64,000 nucleotides of DNA from Phycisphaerales bacterium (GCA_029213305.1 JARGPA010000011.1:1-64000), one strand, 5' to 3'; numbered from the stretch's first letter, positions 16,314 through 25,755 are shown. Notes: generated by a model from the letters alone, not told the origin. Numbers and translations: made by a program.

Positions 16314-19190
16314 ATGTTTCCGCGCGATCAATTTATCTTTACCTCTGTCCGGGTTGCAAAGTACTCCTCCGGACTCCTCGCATTGCTCATCGGGCAATCG
16401 ATTTGCTTTGCTCAACCTGCTGAGTCAAACAATCTTGCAAATGGGCAGGGTGGCGCTTTACATGAACCCACTGAGGGGGATCGTCCTGCATCTGCAGGCC
16501 GGGTTGTGCGAGCATTCGACTTTGAAGAAAAAGATTACAACCCCCTTCCTGTCCCTCTGGGTTGGATTCGCGCTCAGGAAGATCCTGAAGTGCCACGCAT
16601 TCGTCCTGGATTTCCGATTTGGAACGGTGCACTCCTTGATTTTAAAACTCCTGCTTATTCGGGGATCGGTTCAGTCATTCTCCCTACTGCAGGGGGATCG
16701 ACGAGTTTGATCCTTCGCAGAGGGGAAATCAATATTTTTCCAAACGCGGATTACATCATTAGTGTTCGAACACGAACCAGTGGTCTCAAGTTTGCTAAAG
16801 CCCGTGTTGTTGCTCGATTGCTCGATCAGTTTGGAGAGCAAATCGAATCTGCAGAATCTGCTTCGGAACTTGTGAGCACTGATGGAGAGTGGGAACAAGT
16901 CGCGATCGAAATCGAAGGCGTCTATAACGAGGCAGCGTTCATCCAAGTGGAGCTCCAACTTTTGCAACCAAAGCAACAGTTTGAAGCAAACGCGATTGTA
17001 CCATTCGCGGTCTGGGAACAAGATTACAGCGGGGCTGCATGGTTTGACAATCTCATTATTGCTCAGCTCCCTAGGTTGGAAATCTCTACAGGAACTGACG
17101 GGAACATTATAGAATCTGACACTATTCCCGTGCTCAAACTACTTGTGCGTGATCTTACCGGCGATCAAATCGTTGCAAAGATTCGTGTCTTTGATGTACA
17201 TTCCAATCAAGTTGATTCTGAAACACTTGTCGATGGATCGAAGCGTGTTCGACTCGATTGGGTACCTAAACTGCCTGGGTTTGGGTGGTATCGTGCAATG
17301 CTCGAAGTCGAAGTCGACGATCAACTCGTCGGGGTTCGGACACTTGATTTTATCTGGACATCTCCGAACAGTTCGAATAACGACTCGGGGATGTTTGGAA
17401 TCCAAGCAGATATTACAAACCCAAAGGTTGCACAATCTGCATCAGTTCTAATCAAGGGGACTGGGGTTACGAATGCGTCGATTGAGCTATGGAATGAGCG
17501 CACAACGCTTGCGAGTCTTGATAAAGAATCCATTGAGATGCAAGCAATAAGTGAGCTCATCGATATGGGGACAGATCTACGGATCACAGTTGCTCAGTTA
17601 CCTGCGCAACTTGCTATTGATCTTGCAAAGGACACGCACGAAGTTCTTCCTGTCTTTGCAGGAGATTCAAAGTCCTGGGTTCAATGGGGTAGCGGCATGT
17701 TCGATCAGTTCGGGCAAGCAGTCCAGAAGTGGCAGTTCAGCGACATCCCAACCCAGGAAGATGCAGTTATACTTAACGGCTATCTTGATTCCATCGCAGA
17801 CTCATTGACAGGGTATGTGCCTGGTCCGATCCTTGTCACTCCTTGGTCGATTGATCGTCCCATTGAATCACAAGCAGTCAGCTCTTCTCAAGAAATCTTG
17901 ATTATCGATAACAACGCAACAAATGATAAATCAATGGAAATTGTTGTTGAAGATTGGATTCAAGCAGTTGATGAAAACAAGAATACAGAACCAGGATACT
18001 CTCCTTCGCTTGGTATGGTGTTAAGCCCGCTTCATCAACCTGGGCAATGGTCCGGAGTCGAGTCTTGGTCATCTGTCGGGACACTCGCGAGAAAAGCAAT
18101 CTCCTTCTGGTGGCATGCAAGCTTGAGTCAACATGCAAATGAGCGATTCGATCTCGAACTCAAAGACGCATGGTGGATATCCCCGGGTAAACGAGGCCAG
18201 GTGATGCCTGCGCCTGAGTTGGTTGTGTGGAGAACACTCGCGACACATTTAGGTTCACGCGAAGCAATCCAAGAACTTAGCTTTGTCCCGGGTGTTCGAA
18301 TGCTCGTCGCGGGCGATAAGATTAGTGATGGCACCCAAGGTCAGGGAATTCTTGTCGTTTGGCTTGATGATCCAGCACTTGATTCAATCACACTGAATCT
18401 GCCTCTCGCAGATGGACCGGTTTCACAGTTTGATATGTTCAACAACGAGAAGGTTGTGCCTTTAGATTATGTTGGGGGGCTGGGTCTTCCTGTTCATCAA
18501 ATCAAAGTAGGACGTTCTCCTTTGATTATTCATGGGATCAATACACAACTTGTTCGATTCCTTAACTCGATTGAGTTGAGCCCGAACAAGTTGCAATCTC
18601 AATCGGGTGTGCATAAACATGAGTTGATGCTGCACAATCCTTGGCCTCTCACTATTCGTGGGAAGATCTACATCGTAGAACCGGGGGGATATACCGGGAG
18701 TAGCGGGGATATAGATCGTTCATGGGAAATTCAACCCAGAGTCGTTCCATTCGTGCTCGATGCGGATGAATCAAGGAATGTACCGATTGACATTGCATAC
18801 TCACTTGGTGAGCTCGCAGGGATGAAGGCACTCACATATGATGTTGAAATCAGCGCTGACACTGATTATCCGTTGATGAGAGTCCAGAGAGAAATCGAGC
18901 TCGGACTCGAAGGTATCGATATGCGTCTCGCAGCTCGCAAGGGCGCAGACGGGATCACTGTCGTGACAGTGCAAGTAACAAACAGTCTTAGTGTAGAACA
19001 AGACTTTGAAGTTACTGCGATCCCCCCAAATGAAGCTCGTCTTCGCAAGTCAATCAGTGCTATAAAACCAGGTGAAAAGATATCGCGAGAGTTTGCTTTT
19101 ACAAAGGCAAACTCAGGTGATCAGATCATCGTCGCATTGATTTTGCGTGAATCTTCGATCCGATTGAATAAATCAGTTATCGTTCCTTAG
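16314..19190 (+). CDS. large secreted protein of unknown function
   Basis: 958 residues. A hydrophobic segment near residues 17-33 (SSGLLALLIGQSICFAQ) is a likely signal peptide. A jelly-roll-like region (about 110-250, with WFDNLIIAQLPRLEI at its end) resembles carbohydrate-binding modules. The middle is unassigned, and the C-terminal 350 residues look like beta-sandwich domains (HNPWPLTIRGKIYIVEPGG; VTVQVTNSLSVEQDFEV). No catalytic motif was recognised. It follows the BatA/VWA gene in the same direction across the opposing nitroreductase, so it has its own promoter. A role at the cell surface is an inference. Confidence 0.65.
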   Translation: MFPRDQFIFTSVRVAKYSSGLLALLIGQSICFAQPAESNNLANGQGGALHEPTEGDRPASAGRVVRAFDFEEKDYNPLPVPLGWIRAQEDPEVPRIRPGFPIWNGALLDFKTPAYSGIGSVILPTAGGSTSLILRRGEINIFPNADYIISVRTRTSGLKFAKARVVARLLDQFGEQIESAESASELVSTDGEWEQVAIEIEGVYNEAAFIQVELQLLQPKQQFEANAIVPFAVWEQDYSGAAWFDNLIIAQLPRLEISTGTDGNIIESDTIPVLKLLVRDLTGDQIVAKIRVFDVHSNQVDSETLVDGSKRVRLDWVPKLPGFGWYRAMLEVEVDDQLVGVRTLDFIWTSPNSSNNDSGMFGIQADITNPKVAQSASVLIKGTGVTNASIELWNERTTLASLDKESIEMQAISELIDMGTDLRITVAQLPAQLAIDLAKDTHEVLPVFAGDSKSWVQWGSGMFDQFGQAVQKWQFSDIPTQEDAVILNGYLDSIADSLTGYVPGPILVTPWSIDRPIESQAVSSSQEILIIDNNATNDKSMEIVVEDWIQAVDENKNTEPGYSPSLGMVLSPLHQPGQWSGVESWSSVGTLARKAISFWWHASLSQHANERFDLELKDAWWISPGKRGQVMPAPELVVWRTLATHLGSREAIQELSFVPGVRMLVAGDKISDGTQGQGILVVWLDDPALDSITLNLPLADGPVSQFDMFNNEKVVPLDYVGGLGLPVHQIKVGRSPLIIHGINTQLVRFLNSIELSPNKLQSQSGVHKHELMLHNPWPLTIRGKIYIVEPGGYTGSSGDIDRSWEIQPRVVPFVLDADESRNVPIDIAYSLGELAGMKALTYDVEISADTDYPLMRVQREIELGLEGIDMRLAARKGADGITVVTVQVTNSLSVEQDFEVTAIPPNEARLRKSISAIKPGEKISREFAFTKANSGDQIIVALILRESSIRLNKSVIVP

Positions 19191-19323
19191 CCTTGTATTC
19201 GCGAATGAACAAGGAAAATGCGGTGTATTTTAGGGTGCTGTGTGAACAGTACTTGCGTTGCTTTTTCACTATTTCCGAATAAAAACACTTCAAATACAGT
19301 GTATGATTCTGATAGGTACACTT

Positions 19324-19905
19324 ATGCCCAGACCAAAGTCCTTTGATCCTGATACTGTCCTCGCTAAGGCGATGGTTGTCTTTTGGGAGAAGGGATATGA
19401 CGCTGCGAGCATTTCTGACCTAACCGAAGCAATGGGAATCAACAGGTTCTCGCTTTACGACACCTTTGGTGACAAACACACACTCTATCTCAAAACACTC
19501 GATGCCTATTCACAACGAGTCGCAGATCCCATGATTCTTAAAATGAATCAGATTACATCTTTGAGTGAACTTGAAGGTTTTTTCTCGATGTTCATCGAAT
19601 ATCAACACTCTTGTGAATGCTCGCCGTGTTGTATGATGCATCGTGCAGCGATCTCGCTTGATCCTGTTGATGATGAAGCAAAGGAACGCGTTCAAAACGC
19701 ACGCGCCCGATTCCACAAAGCTTTCTTAGAAGCATTCGAGCGCATGAACGATTTGGGAGAACTTCGGAGTGATCTAAATCTCAATGATGCAGCATGGATC
19801 GCAATGATTGCTCAAGCGGGAATCGCATCCCACGCGTCATCCCCGATTCCTGAATCGGACGCAAAGTCTGCAATCAAAACGATGCTCATGTCGTTTCAGG
19901 CCTAG
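19324..19905 (+). CDS. TetR/AcrR-family transcriptional regulator
   Basis: 193 residues. I use the ATG at 19324 because family members begin with the 'MPRPKSFDPDTVLAKA' segment. The helix-turn-helix spans about residues 27-48 (ASISDLTEAMGINRFSLYDTFGDK). The C-terminal ligand domain has a Cys-rich stretch (HSCECSPCCMMH), a feature of LmrA/NemR-like redox- or electrophile-sensing relatives. An inverted repeat AGTGTA/TACACT (19298-19303, 19317-19322) just before the start may be for autoregulation. The likeliest target is the AhpD/SDR operon at 22433-23806. Confidence 0.9.
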   Translation: MPRPKSFDPDTVLAKAMVVFWEKGYDAASISDLTEAMGINRFSLYDTFGDKHTLYLKTLDAYSQRVADPMILKMNQITSLSELEGFFSMFIEYQHSCECSPCCMMHRAAISLDPVDDEAKERVQNARARFHKAFLEAFERMNDLGELRSDLNLNDAAWIAMIAQAGIASHASSPIPESDAKSAIKTMLMSFQA

Positions 19906-20037
19906 CAAACAATCCGTACTGAACCAGAATGAACTTTGAGAGTTTGAGATACCTACCTAATCGTGAAGTGTCACTTTACGCGATAGATTCCGGTATACAT
20001 TTAGTTGTAATTATTCATGAATGAGAGATAGAGAGAA

Positions 20038-21309
20038 CTATTGAACAGGAGCAGATGCCCAACTTGCAATTTCAGGGTCACTGCACTGAAGTACATACCG
20101 TTCGTCATACCAGCAACGACGAGGTCGTCCGGCGAGTCGAGCTTGAATCAGTTCTTCATCAGGATCTCGCATTTCAACAGGTTCATGTTTAACTGATACT
20201 TCTTGTTTGAATCGACGTGATGCTTGAAACTGCTCAATAACAGGTTCAAGATCGCCGTACTTAGAAGCAAGATCAAGATCAAAGATCTTTGCATATGACG
20301 GAGGTAACCACATCGTTCTAAGCGGGTGCCGAGCAGCGACACGCTCCCATGCTGTATCCAAATGAATCTGATCCCACACATCAGGGGCTCGTTCACATTC
20401 TTCTACCCAAGCATCAAGAACGCGTTGTCCGTTCTCTGTTCGATTGAAATACGCTGTCGCGCTATTGAACTGCCAACCTCGTGCCTTTGAAACCGCAAAG
20501 TCCATCTCTGCGCCACCGAGCAGATTGGGCGCCGATGCAAGCGTCGCATCTGCATCAACCCAAAGCACAGGGCGAGTGAAGCGATCCGAACACTCTTTGA
20601 CAAATCGAGCTTTCATCGCACAGTTTCGTTCCCAGCTGCCAGCCGATGCTCGGCCTTCGATTACATGATCGATCCCAAGCTTCTCGCAAGAAGCTCTTAG
20701 TCGTTTTACTTCTTCTTCGTATGGAGTATCAAGGGTAAAGTATGAGATAATCAACGGGGCGGATGCTTCACTCATTGTGTTTCTTTGAGTGTCTATTCCG
20801 CCAAACCAGAGCATCGGCCCGGCATAATCTTCACAGGATCCGATAGTTCCATGTTCGATAAAGTGACTCTTTGCATCATCGTACCAATGTCTTTGCGCAT
20901 CATGGATGAAGATAGTTCCACCGTCCGTTGAGAGGAGTTGCTTTGCATGGATCATGCATGAGTTACGAGCAACTCCATCAACGATAATGACATCGAATTG
21001 TTCACCGTCAACTGCGTGGATGTATTTGCTCAGATGGGTAGGGTCCTCTTCTGCGATTGTTGCGTTCTCTCCGATCTCAGCTTCAGGAGGACAACAGATC
21101 ATTCGTACATTTTTTCTATTTCCGATTTTTCGAACAACGGTCTGATACCATCCTTCATGATGTTCAATACTCGTTAGTTTTGCACCATCAGGAAGATGTT
21201 CTGCGAGCCAAAGTGTTGAACCTCCAGAACCCCATTCAAGCACACGACTACCCGCTTTGATCCGTCTTAAAATAAACTCGCGATGATCTCGGCCTGTTAT
21301 ACATCTCAT
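20038..21309 (-). CDS. methyltransferase-like / glycosyltransferase-like fusion protein
   Basis: 423 residues with two parts. Residues 1-160 form a Rossmann-type SAM-binding-like domain: VLEWGSGGSTLWLAEHL at 23-39 is motif I, SIEHHEGWY follows, and FDVIIVDGVARN resembles motif IV. From about 180 on, a nucleotide-diphospho-sugar transferase-like fold is suggested by LIISYFTLDTPYEEEVKRL, VLWVDADATLA (a D-x-D near residue 248), FNSATAYFNRTENG and a W-D-Q substrate loop. Both halves are inferences from motifs. It is divergent from a methyltransferase gene, which suggests glycan modification. Confidence 0.7.
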   Translation of the reverse strand: MRCITGRDHREFILRRIKAGSRVLEWGSGGSTLWLAEHLPDGAKLTSIEHHEGWYQTVVRKIGNRKNVRMICCPPEAEIGENATIAEEDPTHLSKYIHAVDGEQFDVIIVDGVARNSCMIHAKQLLSTDGGTIFIHDAQRHWYDDAKSHFIEHGTIGSCEDYAGPMLWFGGIDTQRNTMSEASAPLIISYFTLDTPYEEEVKRLRASCEKLGIDHVIEGRASAGSWERNCAMKARFVKECSDRFTRPVLWVDADATLASAPNLLGGAEMDFAVSKARGWQFNSATAYFNRTENGQRVLDAWVEECERAPDVWDQIHLDTAWERVAARHPLRTMWLPPSYAKIFDLDLASKYGDLEPVIEQFQASRRFKQEVSVKHEPVEMRDPDEELIQARLAGRPRRCWYDERYVLQCSDPEIASWASAPVQ

Positions 21310-21373
21310 AGTCCAATCATCGACCTTGTCGCGTGATTCACCCTCTCAAAAACCTCAAGATTTTGCAGTATTT

Positions 21374-22117
21374 ATGTCGATGTCTCAAGATCCAAGGAGA
21401 TCTAAATTGAACAGCCTGCTCGCCGATACGCCGCAATCAGATTTTCACTCTTGGCGATACCTCAGGAACACCGCTCGTAGGCTTGAGCATCTCGCGACAC
21501 TTGGGTTGAATTTTTCAAACTCATCAATCCTAGAACTTGGCGCTGGGATCGGTGATTTGACCACTTTCTTCTTAGATCGAGGCGCCACTGTCCACGCGAC
21601 TGAAGGTAGGCCAGAAAACTATGCGTTCCTGAAAGATCGATTCGACGAAGAACCCAATGTAACCACTCAGATCATCAACCTTGATCCTCCGCCGAAGGAT
21701 TTTAACAACACATATGACACTGTCATTTCCTACGGCCTTCTCTACCATCTCTCTGATCCGATCGAAGCACTCAATTTCATGAGCAACGCAGCTCAAGACA
21801 GGCTGCTGCTTGAATCAATCTGTGTTCCAGGGGATCATCTCGCGATCAATCCACACAAAGAAATACAATCTCAAGCAGGGTCCGCATACACAGGTTTAGG
21901 ATGCAGGCCGACGAGAACGTGGGTTTACGAACAACTCAAAGAGCGGTTCGAGTTCGTTTACTTGCCGACAACTCAACCTTCTCATATCGAGTTTCCAACA
22001 GACTGGACTCAAGCGAGCTACCCTGCGGCGACTCGAGCGATCTTCATCGCTTCGCGCACCCCAATCCAGAATTCTCGGCTCACTCAAGAACTTCCAATGA
22101 TTCAGAATGCAGTCTGA
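21374..22117 (+). CDS. class I SAM-dependent methyltransferase
   Basis: 247 residues from the ATG at 21374; ATG 21380 or TTG 21326 are alternatives. Motif I ILELGAGIGDLTTFF (about residues 52-66) is followed by VHATEGRPENY with the acidic ribose-binding residue, and DTVISYGLLYHLSDP is typical of methyltransf_11/12/25 families. The substrate is unknown. It is transcribed away from the fusion protein gene across about 65 bases, so the two may share a control region. Confidence 0.88.
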   Translation: MSMSQDPRRSKLNSLLADTPQSDFHSWRYLRNTARRLEHLATLGLNFSNSSILELGAGIGDLTTFFLDRGATVHATEGRPENYAFLKDRFDEEPNVTTQIINLDPPPKDFNNTYDTVISYGLLYHLSDPIEALNFMSNAAQDRLLLESICVPGDHLAINPHKEIQSQAGSAYTGLGCRPTRTWVYEQLKERFEFVYLPTTQPSHIEFPTDWTQASYPAATRAIFIASRTPIQNSRLTQELPMIQNAV

Positions 22118-22432
22118 TTGCATTTGTATTTGATCATTCAGTTCTGACATACTTGCAAAATTCTTAGTAGCGCGCGTTTCAAACTAAACGCTGAAGTCAA
22201 AAACGGGAAGAGCGGATCCAGAAATCCAATCCACTTTGGCGCTGACTGTGCACAAAAGTAATATCAAATTTACGGTAATAAAACAGCGTTTTTAGCCTTT
22301 AAAGGCTGTTTAATCGTTCTGGTTAAAAAATAACTAACTAATCAGTTGGAAATTTTGCATTATACCGGAACAATCAGTTGGTTATCAAAGTTCTCTTTAT
22401 TCAAGCGAACACTGAACACATTGGAGCACATC
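22118..22432. other. 315-bp intergenic region with operator-like repeats
   Basis: No credible coding frame. It contains a GCCTTTAAAGGC palindrome within an A+T-rich tract and, near its right end, the candidate TetR operator (22334-22381). It is probably the promoter region of the AhpD/SDR operon. Confidence 0.55.
22334..22381. promoter_or_regulatory. candidate TetR-family operator pair
   Basis: CTAACT-AATC-AGTTGG (22334-22349) is a 16-bp imperfect palindrome, one mismatch between half-sites, of the type bound by TetR dimers. AATCAGTTGG is repeated exactly at 22340-22349 and 22372-22381, 32 bp apart (about three helical turns). It lies 52-99 bases before the AhpD-like gene start. A TetR gene lies 2.4 kb upstream; the pairing is an inference. 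Confidence 0.45.
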
Positions 22433-23005
22433 ATGAACAACGGATACACACTTAAAGATCCATCGAATGTTACTGGGGTAACCAAAGAGGTATTCGAACT
22501 TGCATCGGAACGATTTGGAGGCCGAGTCCCAAACATCGTTAACGCATTTTCAGAGTCACCCGTTCTTGCGAACTCCATGATTGAGCTCTACTCCAAGATT
22601 GGAGAAACAGGGTTTACTCCAACTGAGTCACATGTGGTTATGCAGACTGCGAATGTGTTAAACCAATGTCAATACTGTGTCCCAGCCCACTCAACAGGAG
22701 CACGAGCGGGAGGTGTAGATGCTGGTCTCGACGAATCGCTGCGAAATAGCCAACCAGTTGATGATCCAAAGCTCGAAGCGTTGAGATTGTTCACGACAAG
22801 TGTCGTTGTTAATCGTGGGAATCTGTCATCATCAGAGTTCAACTCGTTTATCGATTCAGGATGGTCAAGGAAGCAAGCGCTCGATGTCATTTTTCTTGTC
22901 ACTGTTAAAACTCTCACAAACTATGGGAACCATCTGACAGGTCCTGATCTTGATGATGTATTCGAATCACATGAATGGAATCCAGTATCTGCAGCATCAG
23001 TATAA
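22433..23005 (+). CDS. carboxymuconolactone decarboxylase / AhpD-like protein
   Basis: 190 residues. I chose the ATG at 22433 because TTGGAG precedes it; an in-frame start at 22346 would cover the candidate operator. The motif QCQYCVPAHSTGAR places Cys79, Cys82 and His86 in the C-x-x-C-x-x-x-H redox arrangement of AhpD-like alkylhydroperoxidases. The helical CMD fold fits the rest. It forms an operon with the SDR gene 36 bases later. The likely role is detoxification of peroxides or electrophiles under TetR control, by inference. Confidence 0.9.
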   Translation: MNNGYTLKDPSNVTGVTKEVFELASERFGGRVPNIVNAFSESPVLANSMIELYSKIGETGFTPTESHVVMQTANVLNQCQYCVPAHSTGARAGGVDAGLDESLRNSQPVDDPKLEALRLFTTSVVVNRGNLSSSEFNSFIDSGWSRKQALDVIFLVTVKTLTNYGNHLTGPDLDDVFESHEWNPVSAASV

Positions 23006-23041
23006 AACAAGCACTCATTTGAAAGAAAAGGAACTGTTCAT

Positions 23042-23806
23042 ATGTCACAAAGACTCTCAGGAAAAGTTGCAATTGTTACTGGTGCATCATCAGGGATCGG
23101 GCAAGCCGCCGCGATCGCACTCTCGCAAGCTGGAGCTTCAGTTGTTCTCGGTGCACGCCGACAAGAGCACGGCGAAGCAGTTGCAAAGCAAATCACAGAC
23201 AATGGTGGAAAAGCAGTCTTCATCAAAACCGATGTCACAAAGGCGCAAGACGCACAAGCAATCGTTGATCTTGCAGTATCCGAGTTCGGAGGACTCGATA
23301 TCGCGTTCAACAATGCAGGGACAGAAGGAACACCAGGCCCTATCACAGATTCATCTGAAAGCAACTTTGATCTGATCTTCGATACGAATGTTAAAGGGGT
23401 TTGGAACTCAATTCGAGCACAACTCCCAGCGCTTCGTCAACGGGGTGGGGGATCAATCATCAACACATCATCGATCCTCGGATCCAGAGGTGTTGCAGGG
23501 TTCAGTGAGTATGTCGCGTCGAAGTTTGCTGTCGAAGGGTTAACCCAATCGGTAGCGCTTGAAGTTGCGAAAGAAAACATTCGGGTAAATGCGATCGCAC
23601 CAGGTCCGATCCAGACTGACATGCTCAATCGCGCTACCGGAGGGAATCCAGACGGGTTCAACGGGATCATCGCGATGGGCCGATCAGGAACTACTGAAGA
23701 AATCACTCCCGCTGTGCTCTTTCTCGCGTCCGATGAATCAAGTTATATCACTGGACACTCATTGCCAGTTGGTGGGGGCGCGAAAGCTGGGTTCGTCACG
23801 GGTTAA
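23042..23806 (+). CDS. short-chain dehydrogenase/reductase (classical SDR)
   Basis: 254 residues, full length. Cofactor motif TGASSGIG at 13-20, NNAG at 90-93, and the catalytic Ser143/144, Tyr157 and Lys161 (SEYVASK). The arginine pair at 39-40 (GARRQ) suggests NADP(H) preference. It ends with the SDR substrate-loop and the 'GGGAKAGF' C-terminal segment. It follows the AhpD-like gene in one operon and is followed by a structured 3' element and a terminator. Confidence 0.95.
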   Translation: MSQRLSGKVAIVTGASSGIGQAAAIALSQAGASVVLGARRQEHGEAVAKQITDNGGKAVFIKTDVTKAQDAQAIVDLAVSEFGGLDIAFNNAGTEGTPGPITDSSESNFDLIFDTNVKGVWNSIRAQLPALRQRGGGSIINTSSILGSRGVAGFSEYVASKFAVEGLTQSVALEVAKENIRVNAIAPGPIQTDMLNRATGGNPDGFNGIIAMGRSGTTEEITPAVLFLASDESSYITGHSLPVGGGAKAGFVTG

Positions 23807-23821
23807 TCAGAACTGAAATTT

Positions 23822-23885
23822 AATGCGATGTCGGATGTGTAACCAAGGAAGGGCACCCCTCATTTCTTCCTCTCCGACTCGCATT
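23822..23885 (+). ncRNA. structured 3' untranslated element
   Basis: AATGCGA (23822-23828) and GTCGGA (23830-23835) pair with TCCGAC (23873-23878) and TCGCATT (23879-23885), giving a 13-bp stem with one bulged T. Inside it, AGGAAG (23846-23851) pairs with CTTCCT (23866-23871). The element lies between the SDR stop and its terminator. It could be a 3'-derived small RNA or an mRNA-stabilising structure. The pairing is direct; the function is inference. Confidence 0.5.
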
Positions 23886-23907
23886 TATGGAACATCCGTT
23901 TCCTCTC

Positions 23908-23945
23908 GAACCGCCCGGGTGTGTTGCCCGGGTGGTTCATTTTTG
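23908..23945 (+). terminator. Rho-independent terminator of the AhpD/SDR operon
   Basis: A 12-bp stem GAACCGCCCGGG / CCCGGGTGGTTC (23908-23919 with 23927-23938, one G-T pair) with a 7-base loop is followed by ATTTTTG. Confidence 0.9.
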
Positions 23946-24012
23946 CGTATTGTTTGGAGTTAAATTTTCAAAGATAATTGAAAATTAGATAATTACATCA
24001 CAAAATAATTAC

Positions 24013-24954
24013 ATGAGCCAATCAAAAAAACATGCGGTAACTGGAGCATTTGGGTACACAGGAAAGGCGCTCGCAGAGCAGTTAATTGCACGCGGAGATC
24101 GCGTTTGCACTTTGACTAACTCTCCAAACCGTGAAAATCAGTTCGGGAATCAGATAGATGTCTATCCATTCGATTTTGACGATCAAACAAAGCTCGAAGA
24201 ATCACTCAGGGGCGTAGACATTCTCCACAACACATATTGGGTGCGATTCAATCACAAGTTGTTTAGTTTCGACCAAGCAGTAGAGAATACAAAGATTCTT
24301 TTTAACGCTGCCAAAGCTGCAGGGGTACAAAAAATTGTTCATGTATCAATTTTACATGCAGACCAAGCGGACGATTTGGGATACTACAAAGGAAAGCATC
24401 AACTGGAAGATGCTCTGAAAGAACTCGATCTTCCATTCACGATTGTTCGCCCTGGCGTGCTGTTTGGAAGAGGAGATATTCTGGTCAACAACATCGCATG
24501 GACACTCCGTAGTTTACCATTTTTCGGAACTTTCGGAGATGGTTCGTACAAACTGCGGCCGCTTCATGTTGAAGATATGGCATCACTCATGCTTCATGCT
24601 GCGGACCAGGCTAGTTCTTCGACCGTGGATGCTGTAGGACCTGAGTCTTTTACATATCGAGAACTTATTGAACTCATCGGTTCAATCGTCGGTATTTCAA
24701 AGCCAATCTTTTCGGTGCATCCAACACTCGGTTACCTAGTCAGCAAGCTTGTGAATGTAGCAAAGAATGATGTTGTGATTACTCGTCAAGAAATTGAAGG
24801 GCTGATGAGAGGACTCCTTGATTCATCCGCACCATCAGCTGGTGAGACAAAGCTGTCTACTTATATAGAAGGACAGAAAGAAACTCTTGGGATTCGCTAT
24901 GCAAACGAAATCAAGCGACGATCAAATCGACGAATGGCATATTCAGACATTTAA
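24013..24954 (+). CDS. atypical SDR / NmrA-like NAD(P)-binding protein
   Basis: 313 residues. The Rossmann loop is TGAFGYTGKAL (residues 9-19), the G-x-x-G-x-x-G form of extended/atypical SDRs such as the NDUFA9-like and NmrA-like groups. IVHVSILHAD and YYKGKHQLEDAL carry the positions of the active-site Tyr and Lys (Y-x-x-x-K). The C-terminal half has the 'IVRPGVLFGRGD' block. It could be a redox enzyme or an NAD(P)-sensing protein. It follows a terminator and starts its own transcript. Confidence 0.88.
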   Translation: MSQSKKHAVTGAFGYTGKALAEQLIARGDRVCTLTNSPNRENQFGNQIDVYPFDFDDQTKLEESLRGVDILHNTYWVRFNHKLFSFDQAVENTKILFNAAKAAGVQKIVHVSILHADQADDLGYYKGKHQLEDALKELDLPFTIVRPGVLFGRGDILVNNIAWTLRSLPFFGTFGDGSYKLRPLHVEDMASLMLHAADQASSSTVDAVGPESFTYRELIELIGSIVGISKPIFSVHPTLGYLVSKLVNVAKNDVVITRQEIEGLMRGLLDSSAPSAGETKLSTYIEGQKETLGIRYANEIKRRSNRRMAYSDI

Positions 24955-24987
24955 TTCGTGTTTAGGAAACAATGAGAACTGATTCAA

Positions 24988-25755
24988 TCAAGGACAGCCG
25001 TCGCCGTACTGCGCGAGGTACGCGGAAATGTCAAAGAAGTTGAATGAACCATCACCTGTGAAATCTGCTTGTGGATCCATCGCGTTGTAGGCTGCAAGGA
25101 ATGCAGAGATATCAAAGAAGTTGAGCGATCCATCACAGTTGATATCAACATCACAAAGATTGATTTCATGAACTGAAACCATGACATCGTCCATCCCATT
25201 CAAAAAATCACCATTACCCAAAGGGGTTACAACAACTTTGCTGACTCCTTCGCGAACAATAAACCCTGCAAAGCAACCTGCAATGATTGGTTGTGCATCA
25301 ACACTGACAATTAGTTCATCATTTGCATTAAATCCTTCAATTCGAACCCAGTCCCCTTGTGCATTGACTTGTCCAAACGCGTAGATTAAATCGCTCGGTT
25401 CATCAGGACGGATTACCCAGCCTGAGCCAGCGGGTCGACCCGGCCCAAAGTTGGCCATCCATCGTGAACCAGACGGAGCTCCCGCAAATGAAAGTGCATA
25501 CGGTAAGGGAGCAACGCTTCCATCTGTAAACTCTTCTGCAAAGCGAGCGTCATTGTTGGGCATGTCCCCAACCTGATCGTTGCCGTTAAAGCTTTCGAAG
25601 TCTTCGAGTAGGGCAAGCCCATTGGAGTCTGCGACAAACTGGGATCTCGTTTCAGTGAGCGGTCCAGAATACACAACAACATCTGCAGTTGATCGTGTTC
25701 CAAATAGTGAGATGAGTAATGTGCACACTGAGAGTTGTGTATTTGGTTTTAGCAT
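24988..25755 (-). CDS. secreted protein with paired dockerin-like C-terminal repeats
   Basis: 255 residues. A signal peptide (LSVCTLLISLFGTRSTA) precedes a beta-sandwich-like domain of about 170 residues. The C-terminus has two dockerin-like calcium-loop repeats, DINCDGSLNFFDISAFL and DFTGDGSFNFFDISAYL, and ends in GDGCP. NCBI families describe similar ends in Phycisphaerales as 'GC-type dockerin' anchors. The exposed position and calcium binding are inferences. A second protein of this kind is encoded at 35723-36460. Confidence 0.8.
   Translation of the reverse strand: MLKPNTQLSVCTLLISLFGTRSTADVVVYSGPLTETRSQFVADSNGLALLEDFESFNGNDQVGDMPNNDARFAEEFTDGSVAPLPYALSFAGAPSGSRWMANFGPGRPAGSGWVIRPDEPSDLIYAFGQVNAQGDWVRIEGFNANDELIVSVDAQPIIAGCFAGFIVREGVSKVVVTPLGNGDFLNGMDDVMVSVHEINLCDVDINCDGSLNFFDISAFLAAYNAMDPQADFTGDGSFNFFDISAYLAQYGDGCP

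Noticed and set aside
19191-19214. CCTTGT/ACAAGG hairpin just after the 958-residue protein gene
   Set aside because: No T run follows on the + strand. It may be a weak 3' structure but not a terminator I would annotate.
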